Below are positions 8,138-16,043 of a DNA stretch of 64,000 bases, in pieces. Where the stretch lies: assembly GCF_900105325.1 (NCBI RefSeq), contig NZ_FNSU01000002.1, positions 248,001 to 312,000 of the forward strand. Reading direction: 5' to 3'. Each line of letters starts with the position of its first letter. The first letter of the stretch is position 1. The position numbers and the translations under genes are program-made. The DNA comes from Pseudomonas marginalis (lineage in GTDB: Bacteria > Pseudomonadota > Gammaproteobacteria > Pseudomonadales > Pseudomonadaceae). The notes under the pieces were generated by a model. It saw only the letters and a program-made list of their open reading frames with translations, made no database searches and was not told the origin of the DNA.

Positions 8138-8944
8138 TTACTCGGCTTTCTCTGTTTTGTTCCGGCGCTTCTGGGCTTGTTGATCCAGAAAGGTATGAAC
8201 TAGAGCTTTGTGTTCTGCTCCTGTGAACAGGATGCTATTGCTGATTCTTTCCACATTGCGCCCCTGCGCACGCCCCAGGTCCGCAGTCAACTCGATGGAC
8301 AGTTTGGCGAGCCCCATGAGTTCGTATGGCTGCTTCGCCAGCTTCTGGCAGAAAGCCCAAGTACGCGCCTGAAATTCATCATCCGGGTATACTGTATGCA
8401 CGATGCCGATGTTCAGTGCCTGCTGGGCATCGATCTGTTCGCCGGCCATCACCAGCCAACGCGCCCAGTGGGGGCCGGCAATACGAGTCAGTCGGCTGAT
8501 TCCCCCTGAGCCTGGAAGCGCCCCGATATTGATCTCGGGAAGTGCATAACTCGCACTTTGTGCGGCAAGTCGAAAATCGCAGGAGAGCGACATCTCCAGG
8601 CCTCCACCCAGGCAAGGGCCTTGGTGAGCGACCACTATCGGCTTTTCGATGGCCTCGAGTTCGTCAAACATGCGATGGAATTTGTTTCTGTACCACAGTC
8701 TTCCGTCCAAGGTGCTGCTGCCCGTTTCAGGTGTGATCTCAGGAGAGATATCGACCCCGGCGCTGAAGTATTTACCGTTGGCACGAATCAGCATCACACG
8801 CAGTGTCTGCTCACTGGCGAAACGGTCAATGGCTTCGCCGAGCTTGACAATCATTTCGTCGGTCAATGCGTTATATTTGGTGGGCCGATTGAGTACCAGC
8901 TCCAGAATTCCCTCACGTTCGTGCTCTTGAACAAGCTCTTCCAC
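8138..8944 (-). CDS. Enoyl-CoA hydratase/isomerase (crotonase) family protein
   Basis: A GTG start at 8944 with GAGGAG upstream yields 268 residues. Crotonase hallmarks are the CoA/oxyanion segment GKYFSAGVDIS, the second oxyanion loop GPCLGGGLEMSLSCDFRLA, and ALPEINIGALPGSGG carrying a catalytic Glu position. It should hydrate or isomerise an unsaturated acyl-CoA. It is convergent with the MarR gene and stands alone. Its upstream region has a near-perfect operator copy (9053-9065). The exact substrate is unknown. Confidence 0.9.
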   Translation of the reverse strand: MEELVQEHEREGILELVLNRPTKYNALTDEMIVKLGEAIDRFASEQTLRVMLIRANGKYFSAGVDISPEITPETGSSTLDGRLWYRNKFHRMFDELEAIEKPIVVAHQGPCLGGGLEMSLSCDFRLAAQSASYALPEINIGALPGSGGISRLTRIAGPHWARWLVMAGEQIDAQQALNIGIVHTVYPDDEFQARTWAFCQKLAKQPYELMGLAKLSIELTADLGRAQGRNVERISNSILFTGAEHKALVHTFLDQQAQKRRNKTEKAE

Positions 8945-9052
8945 TGGACGTTCTCCTCTAGCTTCTATCGTGGGTGTGCGTTGCTTATGAGGGCGTTGCG
9001 CAAATCTTATGAGTCTGGGGCGACGGCGTCTACGCTTATCAATCGTAGGCTA

Positions 9053-9065
9053 GCATATGATGTGC
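9053..9065. promoter_or_regulatory. GCATA-N3-TATGC operator copy E
   Basis: GCATA-TGA-TGTGC matches the dyad at 9 of 10 arm positions. It lies about 110 bp upstream of the crotonase GTG start. Confidence 0.4.
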
Positions 9066-9176
9066 AGCTTTAGATAGTTCCTGGCTTAGCGAACGCTTTT
9101 TGTAGGCAGAGCATGTAGTGCAGCCTGACCTGCACGCAATGCAATGTTCCAGCAACGATCCCGAGGCGTAAGCCAT

Positions 9177-9365
9177 GCGTGAATTCGAAACTGTTGGTGC
9201 ACTCGCTAACCCGCCACTCAAGCGCAGAGAATAGCCTCGGAATAACGCAGCCGAGCTTTTTGCCATCCGCGGCTTCGGTCAGGTCAGCATGCGTGAACTG
9301 GCGGCTCATATCGGAATCCACCAAGGGTCGCTCCCATCGTTGTTTGAGACTCACCACTCAGCACG
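9177..9365 (+). pseudogene. TetR-family regulator, N-terminal remnant
   Basis: Reading from ATG at 9177, 19 codons end in a TAG, and the same frame continues as AAELFAIRGFGQVSMRELAA then HIGIHQGSL. This is a clear TetR helix-turn-helix with the preceding AAELF helix. The expected L-Y-x-H-F after the turn is replaced by LPSLFETHH and similarity stops; no ligand-binding domain follows. The nonsense codon plus truncation make it dead. It lies in the otherwise empty 8945-9508 gap and shows that the cluster once had a second local regulator. Confidence 0.7.
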
Positions 9366-9508
9366 ACCGATCGTTTGAAAGTGGTTGCAGAGGTCATCCG
9401 TGGATCAGTCGCAGCGCAATCAAGTCGGTCCACCTCTGCGCGACCGAGCGGAGCAGTATGCGTACGGGCATCACGCCTATGTAGTTGTAGTTTTGGGCTG
9501 CGGTACCC

Positions 9509-10822
9509 TTAGACGTTGTGGTCTTGGATGGATAGGCATTGGGGGATCAGTTCACCGAAGTTCCCGGTCTGCCATTCGTTAAGGAAGACGATCAGTAGAT
9601 GCAGTTGCGCGCGGGCCAGAAAGTCATTCTTGAGCCTGGGGTCGTGGCGGCTGAGAATGGTTTCAATCTCGGGTATTTGTGCTTCGATCAAGGCTGGGGC
9701 ATCCAGCATCCAGGCGATGCCGAGGGTCGCGATGGCCAACTTCAGGTGCAACGCCAGAGTGTCCACATCTAGGGTGGGGCCGCCATTGCGCTGATACTCC
9801 TCAACGAATAGATGCAATAACTCTTGCTTGTGGGCGTTCAGAAACTCAGTTTCGGCGGCGCAGATCATGCCAAACAATGCTTGAGCAATATTCATCTGCC
9901 CGACACTGCCCCAGTCCAGCAGGCCGGCCTGCAGGGTGCCCTGGTCGCTCTTCCAGAACCATGCATTATCGACATTGGCGTTCCAGTGACACAAGGCGAC
10001 ATAGTCGCTACTTGAGTGGAGGAACGCCCTGATCGCGTCCTCGTGTTCTAGAAATAGCGGTACCTGCTGCGAGAAACGCATCAGGAATGCTTTGCATCGG
10101 AGCGTGTCAGGAAACAACTGTGGTACGCGATCGATGAAACTGCGTAGGTAGTCTAGTTTCGCTTCGAGCTCGGAGGGCGTGTAAGGAATCCGATTCATGG
10201 CACTGGCAGATTGAATGTCGAGGGTGTAGTTCAGATCGACATCTACGTCCAGCCTACCTGCCTTGTGGGCACTCGATATCTTGGCCAGCGCTTGAGTCAG
10301 TGCCTTGTAGTGGGCCAGAGGGTCGGGCAGTTCGTAGTCTTGGCATTTTTCGTATCCAGGTTCGATACCGTCTTGACCAAATCGAATTTTTTCAGTCACA
10401 AGCAAGCCACTGCTGCTCGCAGCGTGGTAATCGGCGAAATAGCATTTAGGTACGGCTACGGGAAAGCCTGGTTTCCGGGACAACAGCGCGAAGCGGATCT
10501 CAGGTTCCATCAAGGGGCTGAAAAGCTCGCGGAGGGGATCGCCAAAATCGCGGGGGAATTTCAGAAAGAGTTCGGTGTGTAACTCATCGCTGGGGTTTTC
10601 GTATTGGACCGACAGCAGCAATTTACGGCCCATACCTCCCGCGAAGAATTCCTGCGGCGTGTTGATCGCCGTCACCCGATTATCTTCGCTCAACGCACCA
10701 CATGCGCGGAACGCCAAAGTCAGAAATTCAGGTCCTTGTTCGATAAGGCTCTCTATGCTAGTCGGGAACGGTAGCCCAAGCAGGTCGCCTGTCACCTGTA
10801 TCGGGTAACTTATGGTGTCCAT
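9509..10822 (-). CDS. APH/choline-kinase-like phosphotransferase family protein, catalytic Asp replaced
   Basis: The 437-residue protein has the aminoglycoside-phosphotransferase kinase-like fold, of the type often found in steroid, terpene and other CoA-dependent catabolic clusters. Visible landmarks are a beta-3 Lys (LFLKFPRD, K88), the catalytic-loop region (CHWNANVDN, 279-286) and the metal-binding LLDWGSVG (D303). The usual HxDxxxxN loop reads H279-x-N281-x4-N286, so the catalytic base Asp is Asn. It may therefore be an inactive kinase-like or acyl-CoA-associated protein. It lies 70 bp downstream of a crotonase gene, at the end of the reductase-ferredoxin-SDR-Rieske-crotonase series. GGAGA precedes the ATG. 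Confidence 0.75.
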   Translation of the reverse strand: MDTISYPIQVTGDLLGLPFPTSIESLIEQGPEFLTLAFRACGALSEDNRVTAINTPQEFFAGGMGRKLLLSVQYENPSDELHTELFLKFPRDFGDPLRELFSPLMEPEIRFALLSRKPGFPVAVPKCYFADYHAASSSGLLVTEKIRFGQDGIEPGYEKCQDYELPDPLAHYKALTQALAKISSAHKAGRLDVDVDLNYTLDIQSASAMNRIPYTPSELEAKLDYLRSFIDRVPQLFPDTLRCKAFLMRFSQQVPLFLEHEDAIRAFLHSSSDYVALCHWNANVDNAWFWKSDQGTLQAGLLDWGSVGQMNIAQALFGMICAAETEFLNAHKQELLHLFVEEYQRNGGPTLDVDTLALHLKLAIATLGIAWMLDAPALIEAQIPEIETILSRHDPRLKNDFLARAQLHLLIVFLNEWQTGNFGELIPQCLSIQDHNV

Positions 10823-10892
10823 GTTTCAGGTCTCCTATCATGTAATTCGACTGGCTGTAAGTTTCCCGCGAAGAGGGCCAACCTTATTTCGC

Positions 10893-11684
10893 TTAGGAGG
10901 AGGTCGATCTACCGCTTCTCCAAACCGGTGGACGCTTTTCGCTGAACGCACGCCGCCCTTCGATGGCGTCCTCGCTATCGAGCATGGCGCGTGAACTGGA
11001 GTAGCTATCGGGGTTGATCGCCGTAGTAAAATCGGGTTGATCCTGACTGGCGTAAGCAACTTGCTTGCTACAACGGATCGCCAGGGGCGCGCACTCAGCA
11101 ATCTGTCGGGCCCAGTTCAACGACGCTTCGCTCAACTGCTCGGCTGGAACTACCTGGTTGACGAAGCCAAGCTCCAGTCCTTCCTGGGCTGAGACTAGGC
11201 GACCTGTCAGGATGATCCCCATGGCTCGCTTTATCCCGATGGTCCTGGGTAGTCGCTGTACGCCGCCGCCCAGCGCCGCCCAACCCACCTTGGGTTCGGG
11301 CAATGCAAAATAGGCGGCTTCACTGGCAATTATCAGGTCACAGGCCAACGCCAGTTCGAATCCACCACCCATGGCTGCACCGTTGACGGCGGCGATCAAT
11401 GGCAAAGGGTAGTCGTCGCGCCAGGTCAGCCCTGCAAAACCGGTAGACGGCAGATCGAGCACATTGTCGGTCAGGTTGTCTTTGAGGTCTTGGCCGGCAC
11501 AAAAAGCCCGGCCGTTGCCTTTGACAATGACGACGCGGACATCTGTCTGGTCGCAAAGCCGGTCGAACAGCTCCGATAGCTCGTAATGCGCTTTCGGTGG
11601 TAGGGCGTTCATTTTTTCTGGTCGATTGAGCGTCACCGTCGCGATTGCGCCTTCTACCGAAAGCGAGACATACCCACTTTTCAT
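10893..11684 (-). CDS. Enoyl-CoA hydratase/isomerase (crotonase) family protein
   Basis: This second crotonase (263 residues) has NRPEKMNALPPK, GRAFCAGQDL, NGAAMGGGFELALACDLIIA and ALPEPKVGWAALGGG, that is both oxyanion-hole loops and the catalytic Glu segment. The ATG overlaps the stop of the Rieske oxygenase gene by 4 bp (ATGA), so the two are translationally coupled. The C-terminus RPPVW is typical, followed by a short Ser/Arg tail. It is distinct from the crotonase at 8138, so the pathway probably has two hydration or isomerisation steps, or the genes serve parallel substrates. Confidence 0.9.
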   Translation of the reverse strand: MKSGYVSLSVEGAIATVTLNRPEKMNALPPKAHYELSELFDRLCDQTDVRVVIVKGNGRAFCAGQDLKDNLTDNVLDLPSTGFAGLTWRDDYPLPLIAAVNGAAMGGGFELALACDLIIASEAAYFALPEPKVGWAALGGGVQRLPRTIGIKRAMGIILTGRLVSAQEGLELGFVNQVVPAEQLSEASLNWARQIAECAPLAIRCSKQVAYASQDQPDFTTAINPDSYSSSRAMLDSEDAIEGRRAFSEKRPPVWRSGRSTSS

Positions 11685-13099
11685 GGAGGCGTTCCTGCTG
11701 CCTGAAACTTTCCGCCTTTGAGGTAACGGTCCAGTTCTGCGTGAAACACCTGAATCCTCAGTTCTTGCTCCCCGAGGCGCATACCCTCGGCAAAACCTTT
11801 GGATTGCAGACCTTGCTGGACAGCCTGAATATTGCTGATGTCCTGTTCAAGTATTTCGCCCAGTCGCGGGACCTCCGTCGAAGAGTGAATACGCTCGGGA
11901 CGCGTTGCCCCCGTGATGTCATCGCCTTCTTCGACGCCCATATAAAAGGGGGCCGCAGCCCCTTCCTTGAGCTTGGGCATGATGACCAGTACGTGGTATT
12001 GGAATTGTCCCGGGTCTGTTGGATGCGGAAGGAAACGCATGATCAGGATTCCTTCCGGGTGGCTGTTGAACGTCATGTTCGGGAACACGAAGTAATTCCA
12101 GTCATCGGTGATTTGCGAGTCAGTAAAGCGCGAGTAATTCAGGCCGAAGTGGTTGTCTGGATTACGTTTGGCATCGCAGATGGCGTTCCGTACATCGGCA
12201 GCTGTTCCGCTGTAGCTGGTCGGATCAATTCCTGAATCCTTCAGCAGAAACTGCAACAGCGGATTAACGGTTGTCTGGTCTTTCAGGCGTACGCTCGGAA
12301 TAGCTAGGGCGGTGGCATGCCGGGCATGACCGTTTTCGAAAACGTCGAATTGACCCAGGTAGTCCTCGGTCACCGGCATTGCCTGTGGGTGTGTTGCGTG
12401 CAAGTGGTAAGACTCTAGAAAGGCTTCGAGTCCGATCTTCCAATTGCAGTTCATGCTCAAGACCACGTCACGTACGACGTGCATGTCCTCCATCTGGTAT
12501 GGTTCCATGAGCCGTGTGACATCGCCAAGAAAGTCAAGCAGGGTAGGGGCTTGCGGATTCATGCTGATAAAAACGAAACCCGCCCAGGTTTCACAGCGCA
12601 CGCTGCTGAGGTTCACCTCTCCGCATAACGTCTGTTCGTCGAACATCTGCCGATCAGTGACCCGCACATTTTTGCCGGTCGAATCATAGGCCCAACTGTG
12701 GAACGGGCAGACGAACTTCAGTCCCTGCCCGCGATCGGCATCCACGAGCCGACGGCCGCGGTGTTGGCAGACGTTGTAAAGCGCACGAATCTGGTCGTCA
12801 TGACCCCGCGTGATAATGAAAGACTCTTTCCCCAGGTCATAGCGGAACCAGCTTCCCAGCTTGGGAAGGTCAGAAACTCTGCCAGCGCAGGTCCAGGTTT
12901 GGGTCCATAGCCGTTGCCACTCCTGATCCACGACCTTCGGGTCGGTGTAGCCTTGCGTATCGAGACGACGATACTCGGCCAGTTCCGGATAAAGGCCATG
13001 CGGGTGGGGGTACTTTTCATCGGAACTGCCAGGACCTGCGCCGTTCCATACTTCCCAGGTCATGGGATCATAGGGGGTATTTGCGTCTCTGCTTTTCAT
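11681..13099 (-). CDS. Rieske non-haem iron oxygenase, large subunit
   Basis: The 472-residue alpha subunit has a Rieske cluster site C111-x-H113 and C131-x2-H134 and a mononuclear iron site with H232 and H237 (YHLHATHP), plus a C-terminal Asp candidate in EQDISNIQ. This is the typical ring-hydroxylating oxygenase layout. No beta subunit gene is adjacent, so it is probably an alpha-only homotrimer. Electrons may come from the ferredoxin and reductase upstream on the same strand. The ATG has AGGTG upstream. The substrate is unknown; with crotonases and thiolases around, an alicyclic or aryl-CoA acid is plausible. Confidence 0.9.
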   Translation of the reverse strand: MKSRDANTPYDPMTWEVWNGAGPGSSDEKYPHPHGLYPELAEYRRLDTQGYTDPKVVDQEWQRLWTQTWTCAGRVSDLPKLGSWFRYDLGKESFIITRGHDDQIRALYNVCQHRGRRLVDADRGQGLKFVCPFHSWAYDSTGKNVRVTDRQMFDEQTLCGEVNLSSVRCETWAGFVFISMNPQAPTLLDFLGDVTRLMEPYQMEDMHVVRDVVLSMNCNWKIGLEAFLESYHLHATHPQAMPVTEDYLGQFDVFENGHARHATALAIPSVRLKDQTTVNPLLQFLLKDSGIDPTSYSGTAADVRNAICDAKRNPDNHFGLNYSRFTDSQITDDWNYFVFPNMTFNSHPEGILIMRFLPHPTDPGQFQYHVLVIMPKLKEGAAAPFYMGVEEGDDITGATRPERIHSSTEVPRLGEILEQDISNIQAVQQGLQSKGFAEGMRLGEQELRIQVFHAELDRYLKGGKFQAAGTPP

Positions 13100-13161
13100 C
13101 GGTCACCTGTTCTTGTAGGTATCAGTGTTCCGTGTACGGCGTCACGGTGTGAGCATGGGTT

Positions 13162-13400
13162 TTAGAAAACGATATGCAGCTGTTCCAGCGTGCGCACATG
13201 GTAAATCGCAGCAAATTCAGGGTTCGGCCATTGGTCAAGGCTCATCTGCGGCAAGGGCATGAGCAACAGCTGGAACGCGATGCGCAGCTCGGCACTAGCC
13301 AATTGATTGCTGATGCAGAAGTCGATGCTACGGCCGAACGCTAGATACTGGCGACCGTTCTTTCGATCCAAATCAAGGCAATCAACAAACGTTATTTTTA
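13162..13400 (-). pseudogene. Cytochrome P450, C-terminal remnant
   Basis: The translated minus strand gives FVDCLDLDRKNGRQYLAFGR, then SIDFCISNQLASAELRIAFQ and, at the end, HVRTLEQLHIVF. This is the haem-binding loop and C-terminal strand of a bacterial P450. The Cys ligand is present but the signature FGxGxxxCxG is damaged (FGRSIDFCIS). Upstream sequence loses similarity at once, so about five sixths of the gene is gone. It lies between an SDR gene and the Rieske gene, downstream of an intact ferredoxin and reductase pair that would have served it. Confidence 0.8.
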
Positions 13401-13432
13401 CCGGCTAGTGCGTTGTTGTAGAGCCTTGGTAT

Positions 13433-14239
13433 TCATCGATCAAAGAGCGGCTTACCGGCTCCTTCGTGGGTTTGGACGGCAGACGGCAATTCAGTTACAT
13501 AAGGGAACCGTGTGAGATGGTTGCCGCCGTTGACCTGCAGGTTGAGCCCGGTGACATAGGCCGGACCGGACAGCCAGAGCACCGAATTGGCGAAATCCGC
13601 AGGATAGCCCAGACGGCCGAGCGGGATCTCTTTCTCGAACGCTTTGCGCACGTCTTCACTGGCAAACAATTCTCGAGACAGGTCGGAAACTATCGCGCCA
13701 GGCAAAATAGAATTTACCCGGATATTTTGTGGGCCATATTCCAGCGCGGCGTAGCGCACTAGGCAGTCGCTGGCCGATTTGGCGCAGGCATAGGCGAAAT
13801 GAGGCGCCAAAGGATGAGTTGTGCTCATGGATGAAATCACCGTGATCGCCCCGTCGGTGCCCATCGCTTTGGCCATGTGTTTGATGAAGTACACATTGCC
13901 CAGGTAATTGACCTGTAAGGCGGATTGCAGTGCGCTATCGGTGCTATCGGCGATCATGCCCCTGACGGGCAGGCCTGCCGCATTGACGGCGATGTCCAGC
14001 CGTCCATAGGTGCGCAGGGCCGTTTCTGCGAGATTGCGTACCTGGTCTTCATTGCCGGCATCGCAGGCGACTGCAGTGCCCTTTATCTTGTCGGCCAGAC
14101 GTTCCAAGGCATCGAAACTGCGAGCGCCCACGACCACGTTCGCGCCCTCTTGGGCAAAGGCTTCGGCGACTGCCCAGCCAGTGCCGCCTTCTGCAGAGGC
14201 GCCAAGGACGACAACCGTTTTTCCGGTGAAATAGCTCAT
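13433..14239 (-). CDS. Short-chain dehydrogenase/reductase
   Basis: The start at 14239 (MSYFTGKTVVVLGAS) is preferred over the upstream ATG at 14269, because GAGAG precedes it and the longer form adds an unusual ten-residue leader. The 268-residue SDR has VVVLGASAEGGTGWA for NAD(P) binding, NAAG, an ISSMST Ser and a proper YACAK catalytic motif, and ends with VTGLNLQVNGG. It probably oxidises a hydroxyl made by the neighbouring oxygenase(s). Operator copy C (14255-14267) lies just upstream. Confidence 0.88.
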   Translation of the reverse strand: MSYFTGKTVVVLGASAEGGTGWAVAEAFAQEGANVVVGARSFDALERLADKIKGTAVACDAGNEDQVRNLAETALRTYGRLDIAVNAAGLPVRGMIADSTDSALQSALQVNYLGNVYFIKHMAKAMGTDGAITVISSMSTTHPLAPHFAYACAKSASDCLVRYAALEYGPQNIRVNSILPGAIVSDLSRELFASEDVRKAFEKEIPLGRLGYPADFANSVLWLSGPAYVTGLNLQVNGGNHLTRFPYVTELPSAVQTHEGAGKPLFDR

Positions 14240-14254
14240 AATAAATTTTTCTCT

Positions 14255-14267
14255 CATTATGGTATGC
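14255..14267. promoter_or_regulatory. GCATA-N3-TATGC operator copy C
   Basis: CATTA-TGG-TATGC, with a perfect right half and a weak left half, lies 16 bp upstream of the SDR start at 14239. A further ATGCAT pair flanks it (about 14264-14283). The upstream ATG option of the SDR would place the site inside coding sequence, which also argues for the shorter start. Confidence 0.4.
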
Positions 14268-14327
14268 ATGGATTATTTATGCATCAGTACTAATAGTTTG
14301 TCAAGCCGATGGGGTCGCCCTATAACG

Positions 14328-14648
14328 TCAGCCTTGTGAGTTCGGCAAACGTACAATCAGTCCTTCAAGTTCCGGCGTCATGATGACTTGACAGGTCAAT
14401 CGGCTGTTTTCGTTTGGATTCATCACGACTTCGAGCAGTCCTTGCTCGTTCTCGGTGATAGCAGGCAAATGCCGAGCCCATGCCGGATCAAGATAGGCGT
14501 GGCAGGTAGCGCAGGTGCAGCTGCCGCCGCAATCTCCAAAAATGCCGGGAATCGAATTGTCGAGAGCGGCTTGCATCAGCGACTGCCCAACGGCTACCTC
14601 CAAAGTGTGATGGGTGCCGCCGACCTCTATGAAAATTACGCTAGGCAT
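14328..14648 (-). CDS. [2Fe-2S] ferredoxin, adrenodoxin/putidaredoxin type
   Basis: The 106-residue protein has the ligand pattern C40-x5-C46-x2-C49 (GDCGGSCTCATCH) and a fourth Cys near residue 86 (RLTCQV), the vertebrate/putidaredoxin-type spacing used with class I P450s and some Rieske oxygenases. It starts 3 bp after the reductase stop, with AGGAG overlapping the end of the reductase. Since the adjacent P450 is a remnant, it probably now supplies the Rieske oxygenase or a P450 elsewhere. Confidence 0.92.
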   Translation of the reverse strand: MPSVIFIEVGGTHHTLEVAVGQSLMQAALDNSIPGIFGDCGGSCTCATCHAYLDPAWARHLPAITENEQGLLEVVMNPNENSRLTCQVIMTPELEGLIVRLPNSQG

Positions 14649-14651
14649 TAA

Positions 14652-15914
14652 CTACTCCTGAGTTTGACTGACAATAGATTCAAATAAGGATTTGAGAGGA
14701 AATGCCACATCCGCCAGTTGTCCGGGTTCGGCCTTGATTCGTGCGGCAACCAAGCGCTTGGCTAGGAGGAAGTCCTGTGGACGATTGACCGCATCCACGG
14801 CAATTACGTGGGGGCCGTGCAGATAGAACACCGCAAAACTCTTATCAGCCAAAGAGCCGCGGATAACGGTTCGGTCGTGGCCTTCAGAAAGGCCGACCAT
14901 TTGCAGTTTCAGCTCATATTGATCCGACCAGAACCAGGGAACAGGATTGTACGGTTTGACTTGACCAACAATGGTTGCTGCGGCGGTACGTGCCTGTTCC
15001 AAGGCGTTTTGTACTGATTCCAGGCGTAGTCGTTTGCCATAGAAGACATTGGGATGGCTGGTGCAGTCGCCGATCGCTAGGATGTCAGGATCTGAAGTGC
15101 GGGTGAGTTCGTCGGTGGTGATTGCACCATCGATATCCAGGCCGGCAGCGACCGCTAATTCCGTATTGGGAATCAGTCCAATACCGACCACCAACACATC
15201 GGCCGCAATCGGCCCCTTGTTTGTCAGTACCTGACGCACCCGATGGTCGCCCTCAAGCCCAAGCACCGTAGTGCTGGTATGCAGTTTGACGCCCCTGGCG
15301 GTGTGGGTATTTTCATAAAATCTCGATAGCTCGACGGCGGTGACCCTTGCCAGCACTCGCTCGGCGGCTTCCAGTACCGTCACATTCAACCCGTGTTGAA
15401 TGGCAGCGGCGGCCGTTTCCAGGCCGATATAGCCGGCTCCAATGATGACTATCCTCGCGCCAGGCAGAAACGCCGCACGCAAGCCATCGATATCGTCGAT
15501 GGTGCGTATGTAGTGCACATTCAGCCAGTCGCTACCAGCCAATTCCAATCGGCGCGGCCTGCCTCCGGTCGCTAGAATCAATTTGTCGTAACTGACTGAT
15601 TCACCGTCGTCCAAGCGGACCCGTTTGAATTTGCGATCGAGTTCGACAACCTGCCGACCGGGATGGAAATCTATGCGCAGTTTCGCGTAAGCCTCTACCG
15701 GCTTGACGTACAGGTCTTCATGACGGCTTTTGCCCGCCAGATAGTCCTTGGACAACGGTGGGCGTCTGTAGGGTGGGTGAGATTCATTGCCAAGCAGTGT
15801 TATCGGGCCTTCATGACCGGCTTGGCGCAATGCAGCCGCGGCTTCGCTGCCGGCCTGACCAGCGCCGACGATGACCACGCGCAGCAGGAGGTGTTCAGAG
15901 GGGACATCCGTCAT
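14652..15914 (-). CDS. NAD(P)H:ferredoxin reductase, FAD-dependent (putidaredoxin-reductase-like)
   Basis: The start at 15914 (MTDVPSEHLL) has AGGA eight bases upstream; a longer frame to 15992 has no ribosome site. The 420-residue protein has an FAD-binding VVIVGAGQAGSEAAAALR, LATGGRPRRL, an NAD-binding IVIIGAGYIGLETAAAA, and DILAIGDCTSHP near the C-terminal FAD site. It transfers electrons from NADH to the 2Fe-2S ferredoxin encoded next. It is the first gene of the minus-strand oxygenase series and has a perfect operator copy about 65 bp upstream. Confidence 0.92.
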   Translation of the reverse strand: MTDVPSEHLLLRVVIVGAGQAGSEAAAALRQAGHEGPITLLGNESHPPYRRPPLSKDYLAGKSRHEDLYVKPVEAYAKLRIDFHPGRQVVELDRKFKRVRLDDGESVSYDKLILATGGRPRRLELAGSDWLNVHYIRTIDDIDGLRAAFLPGARIVIIGAGYIGLETAAAAIQHGLNVTVLEAAERVLARVTAVELSRFYENTHTARGVKLHTSTTVLGLEGDHRVRQVLTNKGPIAADVLVVGIGLIPNTELAVAAGLDIDGAITTDELTRTSDPDILAIGDCTSHPNVFYGKRLRLESVQNALEQARTAAATIVGQVKPYNPVPWFWSDQYELKLQMVGLSEGHDRTVIRGSLADKSFAVFYLHGPHVIAVDAVNRPQDFLLAKRLVAARIKAEPGQLADVAFPLKSLFESIVSQTQE

Positions 15915-15977
15915 TATTGGTTCCTGGGTAGCTCGGAAGCTCTCTTTTTTATGAGGGTAAATAAAATAAGTCTTGAA

Positions 15978-15990
15978 GCATACGATATGC
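15978..15990. promoter_or_regulatory. GCATA-N3-TATGC operator copy D
   Basis: Perfect GCATA-CGA-TATGC between the divergent reductase gene and the chimeric acyl-CoA dehydrogenase/AACS frame. On the plus strand it fits between TTGAAG (15974) and TACGAT (about 15997), a possible weak promoter. Confidence 0.6.
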
Positions 15991-16043
15991 ATTTGTACGA
16001 TATCTCGGCAGCATTAATCAATTGCAATGATTGGCGAGAATCT

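Noticed and set aside
13150..13185. Apparent GATATGC half-site of the cluster operator
   Set aside because: It lies in the last codons of the P450 remnant and only one arm is present; probably chance.
15663..16043. 5' part of the long frame leading into the chimeric ORF
   Set aside because: Antisense to the ferredoxin reductase; similarity to acyl-CoA dehydrogenase begins only at the ATG at 16044.
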